NCBI GenBank assembly: GCA_963693365.1
Contig: CAVNZM010000006.1
Location: 8,308,001 to 8,372,000 of the forward strand
Source: Amoebidium appalachense
Lineage: Eukaryota; Ichthyosporea
Length of the DNA stretch: 64,000 bases
Direction of reading: 5' to 3'
Shown: piece by piece, positions 1 to 10,760 of the stretch
How positions within the stretch are numbered: position 1 is the first letter of the stretch
How the letters are laid out: each line of letters begins with the position of its first letter
Program-made: the position numbers and the translations under genes
Notes under the pieces: generated by a model
Databases searched by the model: none
Told to the model about the DNA's origin: nothing
What the model saw: only the letters and a program-made list of their open reading frames with translations

Positions 1-326
1 GTTTTGTGGTTGGGGGAGGTTCCCCAGCCACAAGTGGATGGTCTCAGTGTTTCTTGTCCCAACCCGGTGTTTGTTCTAACCACATCGGAGGGGGTTTCTG
101 TGCCATTGTTTCCGGGAGGGGGGGGGACACACACGAGTAAAGGGGGAAGGGGGGGAAGGCACAGACACATAGAAACACACCACCACAACAACATACGACG
201 GTTGCAGACACACCTACACCCACACACACACCCACACATACACCACACACACACACACCACCCACCCACACATCACACACACACACTCCACCACCACCCA
301 CATCACATACACACCCCACCCCACCC
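1..326 (+). other. 5' part of retrotransposon, possible gag tail
   Basis: A reading frame is open from position 4 to 345. It begins with ordinary-looking codons and then runs into a G-run and CA-rich sequence from about 115. It could be the end of a gag ORF or a linker between gag and protease, because the protease begins just downstream and the element clearly starts left of the window. No zinc knuckle is visible. The CA-rich stretch ends in a sequence resembling a 3' splice site just before 327, so a spliced join cannot be excluded. Confidence 0.3.
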
Positions 327-3116
327 GTGCAGGCACCACAGGTAGGTATGTTGCACGTAGGTATCGAGGGTGTGAGTCTTCGTGGGCAGGGATTGGGAGT
401 GAGTGATGATGTGTTGCTTGAATTGGAGGAGGATTTAGTTGGTTTTAGCCGGCATTATATAGACGTATGGTTAGCTGATGGTAAGTTGAAGGCTGTTGCT
501 TTGCTCGATGGAGGGGCTCAGGTTAATTGTGTGCATGCTTCGTTTATTCGTCGTTTTAATCAGGCCGGGGGGGAAATTCCTATATTAGATGCTTCTAGCA
601 CAGCCTTAGGTAGTGCTAATAATAGTAGTATGTCTGTGGAAGGTGTTTGTGTGTTGCCGTGTGAGATAGGTGGCCAGGCTATGCATATTGCTTGTTATGT
701 GGTTAAGGATTTAGCTCAAAGTGTTTTGTTGGGAGCCCCATTTTTCCGTAGACATGTGAATGCTTTGTTTGCACGTACGAATGTTTTAGAATTGCAGTCC
801 GGCGTTAAAATTAAAACCCATGATGGGCTCGACGGTTATCAGTCTGGTGCTAGAACGGTAGCTGAAGTAGTAATCGAGCCTTATCAGTGCCAAACGGTAC
901 GTGTCCGGGCCGGCAATCATGTTAGGATAGGGGATTTAGGGGTTTTTACTCCGAAAACCCCATTTCAGGAGGTGGCCCAATGGACCCTTAGTAGGGTATG
1001 GCCGGATAAGACAATAGAAATAGAATTAGTGAATCCGGGCATCGAGCCTATAGTGATTAGGTCAGGTGTTTCCGTCGGTAGTTTCACTAATGAGATTGGT
1101 AGTATAGAGGTCTCTCTTATTACCCAAAAGGAGGATGCCGGCTCGAAGGGTGACTCAGGAGGAGGGGGAACAACTTTATTTAACGTTAGCCACCAAAATG
1201 TCACCCGACACGATGGGGGGGGGGACCGGGACAGCACCGGTCCCACTCCCCCGACCCCCAAGAGGAAGGAGGGTCACCCCGGGTGTGAGAATGTGCAGGC
1301 AAGGGGGGAGGGTGTTGGTCTAACCCGTGGATCTGACGGGTTAACCAACACCGTGGGGGGCAGGGTGGCCACAGACCTGGCCCCCCACATACATGCACTA
1401 ACTCATCAGGAATTGCCCGGGGGCATTGGTGTGCCGGGGGGAGGGGGGGGTGCTAAGGGTGACCGCCTATATCCGGAGGTACCTCAACCTCACCCCGAGC
1501 AGCACCGATGTAATACAGGAGGTGAAATGTTAAGTGGCACTCCGGTGAATAAGGATGCATCCACTTGTGATGGGGGTAACCCGGAGTTAGTATTGCCGTT
1601 TGGTATGAAGGAGGGGGATTGGACGGTAGAACAGAAAAAATTGCTAGCTAAGTTATTTGATAGGACTCGGTTTGCATTTCTGGCCGATGATAACGAAGTA
1701 GGCTTCGTTAAAGGGTTTGAAATGCAGATCGACACAGGTGATAATAGGCCGGTAGTGATGCCTAGCTATAGAATGGAGCAGTATAAATTGTCGGATGCGC
1801 TAATAATAGTGAGTGATATGTTAAAAAAGGGTCATGTGGAGCATAGTTCGAGTCCGTGGAGAAGTCCGGTGCTATTGGTTAAGAAGCCCGACGGGTCTTG
1901 GCGCCTAGTGAACGATTACAGGGCTCTGAATCGGATCACTAAGGCAGACCAATGGCCTCTCCCTAACATAGACGAGCAGCTTTCACAGCTGCACGGCTAT
2001 ACTCACTTTGCTAAACTTGATTTAAAAGCAGCTTTTTGGCAGATAAGGTTGGAGGAGAGCAGCAAGGAGAAGACTGCCTTTGCACTGGGTGACCAGCTGT
2101 TCCAGTACAAGGTGGTGCCGATGGGTTTGCTCTCCTCTCCAGCTATGTTGTGCCGGGTAATGTATAAAATTCTCCACCCTCATTTGGATGTATGCCACCC
2201 TTATTTGGATGATGTTTTAATTAAAGGTAGGTCATTTGAGGAGTTAGTTAATAATTGTGAAAAAGTATTTTTAGCTTTGGGTGAGTCTGGTCTTCGTATT
2301 AGCGGTAGCAAGACTGTGATTGGTGTGCCGGAGGTTAAGTTTTTAGGTCATATTGTGTCTAGTAATGGTCTTTCCCCTGATCCGGAGAAAATCCGGGCCA
2401 TAGTTGAGTGGCCCCGTCCTCAGACTGTCACTCAACTAAGGCAATTTTTAGGTTTAACTAATTATCTTCGTCGTTATATTAAGGACTATAGTATGCTTGC
2501 TTTGCCGTTAACTAGTCAGACGGGGGGGGAGAAGAAGAATAGAATAGATTGGAATGTTGATGCTGTTTCTGCTTTCGAAAAGCTTAAGTTAGCTTTGCAG
2601 TCTTCGAGTATGCTTGTTCATCCTGATTTTTCGGCCGGGGGGGGGATGTTTAAAGTTCGGTGCGATGCAAGTAAGGTTGCTGAGGGGGCCGTGTTATATC
2701 AAGTGCAGGAGGGGCAGGATAGAGTGATTGCTTATGCTAGTCGTTCATTTAGTAAAAGTGAACGTAGATATAGCAATCCGGAGAGAGAGTCCCATGCTAT
2801 CTTTTGGGCAGTCTCACAGGCATGGAGGTATATACTCGCAGGCAGGACGTTTGAGGTCTACACCGACCACAAGCCCTGCCTAGCCATGGCCGGCACCACT
2901 CGTCTGGTCAACGAGAGGATGCAGAAGTGGGCCGCGGCTCTCGGTGAGTTCTCCTATAAATTGTTTTATGCCAAGGGTGAAACAATGGTCGACTGTGATG
3001 CTCTCTCTCGTGCTGCTTATATTTTGTTTGAAGAAGAGAAGGAGGGGGAGGGGGGGATAGTGAGAGACGGGGGGGGAGGGGGGGGAAGGGGGGGGCGAGT
3101 GAGCAGAAAGGAATAG
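327..3116 (+). CDS. Ty3/Gypsy protease-reverse transcriptase-RNase H
   Basis: Polyprotein of a long terminal repeat retrotransposon that copies element RNA into DNA. Domains seen in order: a retropepsin with the active-site triplet Asp61-Gly-Gly (family more often D-S/T-G); a Gly-rich, G-run-encoded linker at about residues 270-420; a reverse transcriptase with the KKPDGSWR and NDYRALN finger motifs and a YLDD catalytic box at residues 626-629; and a Ty3-type RNase H beginning near residue 770 (Asp780, then YTDHKP, then DALSRA). The start used (GTG) is only where the frame opens; the real protein probably comes from a gag-pol precursor starting upstream. The ORF ends with TAG at 3114-3116 inside a G-rich stretch, and the integrase continues in the -1 frame, which is already open upstream of that stop. 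The catalytic motifs are intact, so the element looks young. Confidence 0.9.
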   Translation: MQAPQVGMLHVGIEGVSLRGQGLGVSDDVLLELEEDLVGFSRHYIDVWLADGKLKAVALLDGGAQVNCVHASFIRRFNQAGGEIPILDASSTALGSANNSSMSVEGVCVLPCEIGGQAMHIACYVVKDLAQSVLLGAPFFRRHVNALFARTNVLELQSGVKIKTHDGLDGYQSGARTVAEVVIEPYQCQTVRVRAGNHVRIGDLGVFTPKTPFQEVAQWTLSRVWPDKTIEIELVNPGIEPIVIRSGVSVGSFTNEIGSIEVSLITQKEDAGSKGDSGGGGTTLFNVSHQNVTRHDGGGDRDSTGPTPPTPKRKEGHPGCENVQARGEGVGLTRGSDGLTNTVGGRVATDLAPHIHALTHQELPGGIGVPGGGGGAKGDRLYPEVPQPHPEQHRCNTGGEMLSGTPVNKDASTCDGGNPELVLPFGMKEGDWTVEQKKLLAKLFDRTRFAFLADDNEVGFVKGFEMQIDTGDNRPVVMPSYRMEQYKLSDALIIVSDMLKKGHVEHSSSPWRSPVLLVKKPDGSWRLVNDYRALNRITKADQWPLPNIDEQLSQLHGYTHFAKLDLKAAFWQIRLEESSKEKTAFALGDQLFQYKVVPMGLLSSPAMLCRVMYKILHPHLDVCHPYLDDVLIKGRSFEELVNNCEKVFLALGESGLRISGSKTVIGVPEVKFLGHIVSSNGLSPDPEKIRAIVEWPRPQTVTQLRQFLGLTNYLRRYIKDYSMLALPLTSQTGGEKKNRIDWNVDAVSAFEKLKLALQSSSMLVHPDFSAGGGMFKVRCDASKVAEGAVLYQVQEGQDRVIAYASRSFSKSERRYSNPERESHAIFWAVSQAWRYILAGRTFEVYTDHKPCLAMAGTTRLVNERMQKWAAALGEFSYKLFYAKGETMVDCDALSRAAYILFEEEKEGEGGIVRDGGGGGGRGGRVSRKE

Positions 3117-3121
3117 ATGCT

Positions 3122-4984
3122 GTGTCTGTGGATGTGTCTTCTTGGGTTCCGGGGTTGCTTGCTTATAAGTGTAGGAGAGGGGGGGGGAGGTATTTGTCGG
3201 TGTCTGAGGTCGGGACCGAGTCTCATGGCTCGGCCCCTGCCTTAGCACCTACGGCTTTGATCTTAGCTCAGGAGGAAGATGTGTTGATTGGTCTGGTTAA
3301 GAATTATTTAAAGGGGCCGGTTGATTCGATTAAATTTACAAATAAAAGGCAGATGATTAAGGTAGCTAAGTTAGCAAAAATGTGTCAGGTAGAGCAGGAT
3401 TTAGTTTATCATTGTTCTGGGCCAGACGGACACCGAGTTTGGGTCCCGACGGCACTTGTGCCTGAGGTTTTGCATATGGTGCATGAGCATCCCATGGCTG
3501 GTCATTTAGGTGTAAATAGGACGTTGCTTCGTGTTAATCGTTCGTATTTTTGGCCGGGTATGAGTAGGGAGGTGAGGGATTATGTGTTGTCATGCATGCA
3601 TTGTCAGGAAAGGAATGAGAGTCCCCACTCTCGTTCCCGCCCGTCGTTTATTAGGGATTTTAATGTTCGTATGTTTGAAAGGGTAGCAGTGGATGTGGTC
3701 GGTCCTTTTAATTCTACGGTTGAGGGTAACACTGTTCTTGTTACCGTCACCGATGTGGCCACTCGTTGGGTTGAAGTTTTTCCTCTCCCCACTGCTAATG
3801 CCGTTTTGTTTGCTCGTATTTTTGTGGATGAAATTTGTCTTAGGTTTGGTTGTCCTCGTGTTTTGTTAACGGATAGGAGTCGTGTGTTTTTAAATCAGTT
3901 GGTGTCGGAGGTGTGTAAAATTTTAAGGGTAGCTCATATCACTACGTCTGCATATCACCCTCAAGCAAATGCCATCTCTGAACGTGTGCATGCAGTGTTT
4001 CAGAAGTCCTTTGGCAAAATGGTGGATGTGGAGGCTAATGATTGGGATCATATGTCTAGGTTTATTGCTCATTCATATAATTCTACCCCTCATGCTGTGA
4101 CTGGTTTTTCTCCGTTTTATTTGGTCTATGGGCAGGAGGCTATTAGTTTGTTAGATACGGCACTTTTGCCGATGGGGGGGGCTGACCGACTAACTTATCC
4201 CCACTGGACTGAGTTCCGGGAGCAGCTACTAACCCGGGCCCGGGCTGCACGTGATGCAGCTCTGGCCCGTACACAGCAGGCACAGGCACGTACAGACGTG
4301 TCCACACGTCCGTTACGTGAATTTGCCGAGGGTACTTTAGTTTTAATTAGGGATCATACTAGGAAGAAGAGATATAAGCAGGAGCAGGAAGGTAAGGGTG
4401 AAGGTGAAGGTCTTCGTAAGTATGGTAAGAAATGGTTGCCTCTTTTTATCGGTCCGTATAAAATAGTGGCTAGGTTAGGTCCGACGGAATATAAGGTGCA
4501 GAGGTTAGATAATGAGAGTGATGTTAGATTTTATAATGTAGATGATATAAAGGAATATTATGATAGGGCCCTTAGGGTTAAACGGCCGGAGGGCCGTCGA
4601 GTGTTAGATGCATTCACCCCCGACTATGACGGGTCGGTGGATGTATCGGAGGCTGCAGTAGATAAAATTATGGATAAAAAGGTTATCGAAGGTAAGGAAG
4701 GTAAGGTAAATTATTATTTAATTCGTTTTGAGGGAGGTTATCAGGAAGATCAGTGGTTGCCTGAGTTTCATTTGGATTGCCCGTTTTCTATTCGTGCTTA
4801 TGAGGCTAGATTAGTGCAGAGGGAGTTGCCTAGTGCTCCCTCTCGGCCAAAGAGAGTTATTCCTCAGTTTAATCGTGGTGTGAAAAAGTCGGTGGGGGAG
4901 GGGGCCGGGGGGGGAGTGATGCAAATACACGTAGACACACGGGGGGAGGGGGAGGGAGGGGAGGGAGACCGAGGAGGAGTGTGA
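3122..4984 (+). CDS. Ty3/Gypsy integrase with C-terminal chromodomain
   Basis: Inserts element DNA into the host genome. An HHCC zinc-binding N-terminus is visible (His123/His128 and Cys158/Cys161). It is followed by a retroviral-type integrase core with Asp191, Asp251 and Glu287, the last two separated by exactly 35 residues (D,D35E). A GPY/F-like region follows. A chromodomain lies at about residues 510-560 (VDKIMDKK, then YLIRFEGG, then EDQWLP), the mark of chromoviruses, which is known to steer insertion to modified histones. The frame has no convincing ATG start and is open back through the G-rich 3050-3120 overlap, so it is probably expressed as a fusion with the upstream ORF by -1 frameshifting, or is separated from it by a G-run indel. 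The last ~30 residues are Gly-rich. Confidence 0.9.
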   Translation: MSVDVSSWVPGLLAYKCRRGGGRYLSVSEVGTESHGSAPALAPTALILAQEEDVLIGLVKNYLKGPVDSIKFTNKRQMIKVAKLAKMCQVEQDLVYHCSGPDGHRVWVPTALVPEVLHMVHEHPMAGHLGVNRTLLRVNRSYFWPGMSREVRDYVLSCMHCQERNESPHSRSRPSFIRDFNVRMFERVAVDVVGPFNSTVEGNTVLVTVTDVATRWVEVFPLPTANAVLFARIFVDEICLRFGCPRVLLTDRSRVFLNQLVSEVCKILRVAHITTSAYHPQANAISERVHAVFQKSFGKMVDVEANDWDHMSRFIAHSYNSTPHAVTGFSPFYLVYGQEAISLLDTALLPMGGADRLTYPHWTEFREQLLTRARAARDAALARTQQAQARTDVSTRPLREFAEGTLVLIRDHTRKKRYKQEQEGKGEGEGLRKYGKKWLPLFIGPYKIVARLGPTEYKVQRLDNESDVRFYNVDDIKEYYDRALRVKRPEGRRVLDAFTPDYDGSVDVSEAAVDKIMDKKVIEGKEGKVNYYLIRFEGGYQEDQWLPEFHLDCPFSIRAYEARLVQRELPSAPSRPKRVIPQFNRGVKKSVGEGAGGGVMQIHVDTRGEGEGGEGDRGGV

Positions 4985-5168
4985 ACGTAGTCGTAGGAAT
5001 TTAATTTATTATCATAGGTGTCTCCGTAGGTATCAAGCTTATGGTGTAGATTAATTTATTATTTTTCTTCGTAATTTATTTAATTTAATTTTTTTTAGGA
5101 GACTGATTAGTCTATGTCTTTTTAGGGGGTGTTAGATGTAATGTGACTGAGGTGGGACTCAGCTTTTC

Positions 5169-5187
5169 CGGGGGCCGGGGGGGGAGT
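5169..5187 (+). other. polypurine tract (plus-strand primer)
   Basis: A purine-rich stretch dominated by G, broken only by a CC, lies immediately upstream of the LTR 5' TG. This is the position and composition expected for the plus-strand priming site of a Ty3/Gypsy element. Confidence 0.6.
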
Positions 5188-5238
5188 TGACATATACTAA
5201 TCCGTCTCAGCAGATTAGCCTAAGTCTACGATCGAGAT

Positions 5239-5275
<37 letters not shown>

Positions 5276-5916
5276 GGCCCGGGTCCACAGATCATCAAGA
5301 TCAAGTCCGGGGCCTCAAGATAGCTGTACAGCTGCGTGCATCTTGCCTCTGCCGGCGCAGGGCATTGGACCACGTCAGCCGGGACAGCCGTCCAATAGAA
5401 TTCTAATTAGTGTGTAGGATAGATCGTAGGAGGACTTAGGAATGTCATTGTTCGGGCAGAAGCCCTTTTGTAAGGATTGGCAAGGTTTGATAGTATATGT
5501 TGCCAAACGTATTTATATATTTAGATGTAGAGGAAAGGGGGGGAGGGAGGGGGGGGGAGGATAGTATGAAATGTAGATTTAGACTCTGCGGTGCCACTAG
5601 GGGGAGGGTGAGGGGTGAGACTTGGATAAATATATTAGTTGAGTAGATCGACTTAGCTCGTGCAGGCGCACGATAAAAGTAGATCGGAATGTTAATGGAA
5701 TGTGGCATCGTAGGGGGCCAGGTGATGATGATCTTGTAGGGCACGGCCTTGATGGCCTCAGTCGTAACTTAGACTCAATCCGTACGGATCTAAGTTTGCC
5801 CGTCGGAGCCTGGTCTTAATAAACTTTACCGTTTTTCTGTACACGTTCGTTCCTTTTCGTGTGTGTACACTTAGTAGAGTGCCGCGTCTCTAGTACACAT
5901 ACATTAGGATACGACA
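5188..5916 (+). repeat. 3' LTR of the Ty3/Gypsy element
   Basis: About 729 bp beginning TGACATATAC and ending GGATACGACA, giving imperfect TG...CA inverted ends. The right edge is fixed by comparison with the second copy, which diverges exactly after ACGACA. A poly-G run at about 5240-5274 interrupts the U3-like half, and an AATAAA polyadenylation signal lies near 5818. The integrase ORF ends about 200 bp upstream. Confidence 0.75.
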
Positions 5917-6507
5917 CTCTCGGTTCCTTTTGTACTTGTGACTTATCACCTTATCACAACTAAAGAGGGAGAACCAATCGGTTCTATCAGAAGATAGAAA
6001 AACACATTCCGTCAGAGCATACGCATTCCAACTTCCGATTATACTAAAGTTTTAGAAACTCTTACTTAAATAAATTAAGTAATTATACATCTAGTCACTA
6101 TTAACTCACATATATATTTATGTTCGTCTCTATAAAGAAACTTATTTAAATACATATATTTCCTAATAGTCGACACTCTCAAAGTGAAGACACTTTGCAA
6201 TAAACCGAATTCCATATATATCTATTGTCCAATCACAACACACATATATTAACAGACAGGAATGCACAACACGATCTACAGATGTACTCGCTCGCGACTA
6301 TTGGCGAGCCATCCTTTTGAGAACAAAACTAAGCCATTTTGAAATAAAGGAAAGACAACGAGTGAGGCTAGCCAATCACGCTACCTCTCAGATAAACAGA
6401 GGAGAGCAAACAGAAATAAAATACAATAAGTTCTTATCAGGCAAGAGAGCCAGGTGTGCACAGATCTACAGATATCTGTGCCCACAGAAACGAGGGAGAG
6501 AGAGATA

Positions 6508-6546
<39 letters not shown>

Positions 6547-6663
6547 GGAGAGAGAGAGAGAGAGAGAGAGCACAAAGAAGGAAAACAGACACGAATACAA
6601 ACAAGCTAAGACACATACATACTTCAAGGCTCTTGCTGTCATACATGGTGACGTATTCCAACA
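5917..6663. other. spacer between two LTR copies, no gene recognised
   Basis: AT-rich sequence to about 6300, then a run of about 36 Gs and a short (GA)n near 6510-6570. No open frame beyond low-complexity shadows. It does not resemble the first half of the neighbouring LTR, so the second LTR copy is truncated at its left side. Confidence 0.5.
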
Positions 6664-7032
6664 GGGGAGGATAGTATGAAATGTAGATTTAAACTCTGCG
6701 GTGCCACTAGGGGGAGGGTGAGGGGTGAGACATGGATAAATATATTAGTTTGAGTAGATCGACTTAGCTCGTGCAGGCGCACGATAAAGTAGATCGGAAT
6801 GTTTGGAATGTGGCATCGTAGGGGGGCCAGGTGATGATGATCTTCAAGTTGTAGGGCACGGCCTTGATGGCCTCAGTAGTGACTTAGCCTCATTCCGTAC
6901 GGATCTAAGTTTTGCCCGTCGGAGCCTGGTCTGAATAAACTTTACCTTTTTTCCGTACACGTTCGTTCCTTTCCGTGTGTGTACACTTAGTAGAGTGCCG
7001 CGTCTCTAATACATACACATAAGGATACGACA
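6664..7032 (+). repeat. 3' fragment of the same LTR
   Basis: Aligns to 5554-5916 with scattered substitutions and short indels, including the AATAAA and the terminal ACGACA. The left half of the LTR is absent. Its right end falls exactly at the edge of the duplicated transposase-like gene copy, inside what was its sixth exon, so an insertion (or a later rearrangement) severed that gene here. Confidence 0.8.
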
Positions 7033-7490
7033 TCGAGTCTTTCAAACTAGCCATCCTTCTTGAACAGAGGCTTGCCATCCGGTCCGGGCGGCGCATCCTT
7101 GTAGGTGTTTTTGAACTCCACCAGCCGCGAGACCAGCGTGTATGGCCATGGGTCGGGAATGACCCGTCAGATTTTCTCCATGAAGTAGCTCAGGTCGCCG
7201 CCCTTGAGCTCGGTTTCAATGTCGATGCCCTTCTGCTCCAGCAACCCCTGTGAGGCAGGATGCCAATATTAATTTACTACGCACACTGCAATTTGGGTTT
7301 GGTAGACTTTGATACCTGCCGTTATTGTAGGACCCCTCCCCTCCACCCCCCCCATCTTCTCCCCCAACACAAGTAAAAAATGCATGTGGCTGTTTCCCCC
7401 CACAACCCTACATTATATCTCTCTAGGCATATGAATAACCCCCACTCTCCTCCTCCCCCCCTCCCCCCCCCCCCCCCCCCCCCCCCCCCC

Positions 7491-8229
7491 TGTCATCTTC
7501 ACTGGATTCACGGCAAGACTTAGAAGTTGAGTTTTGTATTTGTTTATTAGTTTGTTGTAGTTTGTTTCCTTTTTCCTTTCTTCCTTTCTTTCTTTCTTTC
7601 TGTTTTCGTGTACACCGATATCTTAGATCTGTGTACGTATCGACATACTTAGCTCGCGCACACGTATTGTCGTTTGTGTCAAAATCTATATATGTCATCC
7701 AATCAAATCTCGTTTGTATTTTCCCAAATATAGTAACTTACATTCCTTTCTCATTCCTTTCTCACGACGTAGCATTGTGCTATGTTCTCCAACTATTAGG
7801 AATAATTATATTTAGACGTGTTATGATAAGAACATGTATAAATGTATGTTGTGAACTAATAGTTACATAAGTGGTTTCATTTTGTTAAATGTTTCCGTGC
7901 TTTTATTAGAAGTTTCTTTCATTAGAGGATTGAGTTTTATATTCTATGTGTCGACAGACATTTTGATCGATATATTTTACACTCATGGTTTTCGTCTTTC
8001 TGATTGGAAAATAGAGTTTTCGTTCTTTTGATTGGTTTATCGTTTTCACATTCCCAAGTATAAAAGGGACTTCATCTTGGAATAAATATCAAGCAGTCGT
8101 ATTCATTTCCTATGGTTCCAGAAATCGTTCCACCTCTCCGGTTGTGTTTCTCCCGTGTGTCTCTGTGTTGTGTATATCATAACACCCATCTGTGCTCTCT
8201 GCTTCTCCGTTTACCCACACAAAACAACA
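7491..8229 (+). mobile_element. solo LTR inserted in duplicate copy
   Basis: A 739-bp block absent from the matching intron at 26300-26360, where only an uninterrupted C-run is found. It begins TGTCATCTTC and ends AAAACAACA (TGT...ACA ends), and both flanks are C-runs, so a CCCCC target duplication would be invisible. A TATAAAAG box lies at 8059-8066 and AATAAA at 8081-8086, the order of U3-R in an LTR read on the plus strand. It is not similar to the LTR at 5188-5916. No internal coding region is present, as expected after LTR-LTR recombination. The superfamily cannot be told from an LTR alone. Confidence 0.7.
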
Positions 8230-8423
8230 CCCCCCCCCCCCCCCCCCCCCCCCCTCCCCCCCTTTGCCCCCCCCCTCTCTCTGAGGCTCAGGCTCTCTCT
8301 CTTCCCTCAGAAGTTTTGTCGAGGGTGTGCATGGTTGTGGGTGGAATGGTGAGTGTGTGCTAATGAGTGTATGTGTATGTGCGCGTCACGCATGCTGTTG
8401 TTGCCGTTTTTTTTTTTTTTTTT

Positions 8424-8454
<31 letters not shown>

Positions 8455-10439
8455 GGGGGGCACCTTCACATGTCCGTAATCCTCTTCATTCCACACAAAT
8501 ATTGCCTCGCTGAGTGCGCGTGCGTACTCAGCCCTGCGGGGGTGTGACTTGTACGTGCCGTCCGCCGTGTTTGCGATGGAGTGGAAGGCGTCATTCAGCA
8601 CAGTCTGCCACACCACCTCCCCAGGCGGTGCCTGGCCCAACATGCCCTCTCTGGGAGCTGCCTCGGGTCCCCCTGGGGCTGCCTCAAGGCCCCCCGGGGC
8701 TGCCTGGGGGTCCTGGGGGGGTGCCTGTAGGCCGGCAAGGGGTTGCTGCTGCTCGGCAGGGGGAGGACTGGCAGGGGGAGGGGCTGGGTCAGGGACCACC
8801 GGCACCTCGGCACCTGGGTCCGGTGGGGGCTGAATGGGCCGTAGCCACTGCAGGTGCACCATCAGCTCAAAGGGCGGCGGGCCCAGCTCGCCCAGGGTCT
8901 TGCCCTTTTCGGGGCCAAAGGGCACCTGCATGGCCGGCGACAGCACCTGATCCACCCGCACCACTGCATGCTTCTTGCCCACCTTCAGGCCCCCCCAGCG
9001 CTCCGGCTGCACAGCCAGCACCACCCCGGACGGCTGCTGCAGCATGTGGGCCCCGCCTGGGCACAATCTCAACCCCTTCACCGAGTGCCTTTGCATGAAA
9101 CCGCGCTGCATGTCATAGAGGGAAGCAAAAAACTCAGCCACTGGCAAAAAGCCACAACGCCAACGTTTTTCTCTTCGCTCCACAAATATCAAATGCATAT
9201 TCCTTAGCAACCCCCTTCTCCCCCCCCCCCCTCCCCTTCTCCCCCCCCCCCCCCCTCCCAGTGCCCAGCTAGTGTGGCACTTGCACGTGTTAACGGTGCT
9301 ATAGCCCCCCCCCCCCCCCCCACCACCACCACCACCAATCAGGCTGCCCCCCTCCTTTGATAGCCATCCGACACCCAGCATAACACCACTGGAACACTGG
9401 CCCATGTGGTCAGCCACCCACCCCCCCCCCCCCCCCTCCCTCCCCCTCCCCTCTCCTCTGGGGGGGCCACAATCTTTCTATATCTGGCATAAGCACATAA
9501 GCACTGGGGCAAAAAGCAGGTGGGATACACACCTGACAGGTTTGGCCTATCGACCACGGCCGAGTAGACCTGCAGGGACGCATATGCATCTTGAAGGGCA
9601 GCGTAGGTGGCCTGCACATCTGATAGCGGCTCGTGCCAGTTGGAGCACCGAACAAGTGCCGGCTTGGGCAGCTTCTTGCCTATGACCTGGGCAGTGATGT
9701 CGGCCAAGCCCCGGGCCGCAGAGGTGATAGCTGCACGGGCGTAGCAGAACCGGCCCAGCTCCAGATAGCTGGCCACAGGGGTGCCGTAGTCCTTGTTAAG
9801 GTGGGCCGAGTCCGTGCCGATCTGCTTGCCCACCTTGATGATGCTGGGGTCCCTAAGCAGCGCAATCAGCTCGTCCACCAGCCGCGCGGGCGGGCTGTGG
9901 TTGGGGCCCATGCATGCCAAGTGGAAGATGTACACGGCCCGTGCGGTGGCAATCTGCAGCGTGCAAACCTTGGACCGCGCCTGGCCCACCCGATAGACCC
10001 ACTCGCAGTCCAGCCCCACCACCCGGTGCTGCTGCCCCTCCAGGTCGGCCCGAATGGCCGCTGTGGCCACCACCGCCCCCTGGCAGTCGGTGTACACCGG
10101 CTTAGGGTAGTTGGCCGGCAGCTCCAGCCCAGGCAGACCGTCCGTGACGCTTACCAGCGCAGCCTCGTTCAGACGGATGGGGCATTTTGGCCGGGCTAGG
10201 GTTGGAAACATGCGCTCAACAAACGCCCGGTCTTGGCAGCACCGATCTGTGTAGAAGAAGGCCGGGCCCTTGCTGTTGAGCGCCGCCGTGGTGGCAGAGA
10301 TGCGCTGGATCACGGGCTCAATCTCCTGGTGGCTGCAGTCCCGTGTAAATACCTGCGCCCGGATCTCTGGGGTGCCGCACTGTGTGAGAGGGCATATCCG
10401 AGCAGCCATGCATGTTCTAGCTTCCCTTACCACATGGCC

Positions 10440-10760
10440 CTTCCCGAGACTTCATGTGCCCACACAATCCTTTCCCCCTCCCTCCCCCCAAACCCATGTG
10501 CCCACATACTTTCCCCTCCCTCTCCCCCAAAACCCTTCCCCCTCCTTCCCCCCAAACCCATGTGCCCACATACTTTCCCCAGGCCTCCCTTTCCCCCAAA
10601 ATCTTCCCCCCCCCCTCCCCCCTAAACCCATGTACCTACAATCCTTCCCCCTTCCTCCCCCTAAACCCTTGTGATCACAATCCTTTCCCCCTCTCTGCCT
10701 TCCCCCCAAACCCATGTGCCCACGATCCTTCCCCACTCCCCCTCCTCCCAAACCATGGGA
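10440..10760. repeat. C-rich minisatellite in intron (duplicate copy)
   Basis: Imperfect tandem units of about 30-60 bp sharing a core AAACCCATGTGCCCACATAC or a variant of it, separated by C/T-rich spacers, lying just upstream (on the minus strand) of the exonuclease exon equivalent. The parental counterpart is at about 28565-28870. Confidence 0.6.

Noticed and set aside
8386-9417. 343-codon minus-strand open frame in the duplicate copy as an intact exon
   Set aside because: The parental copy and splice phases show the true frame enters at 9105 as RLHAKALGEGVEIVPRR; the long frame arises from a +1 shift and runs through introns and a poly-G tract.
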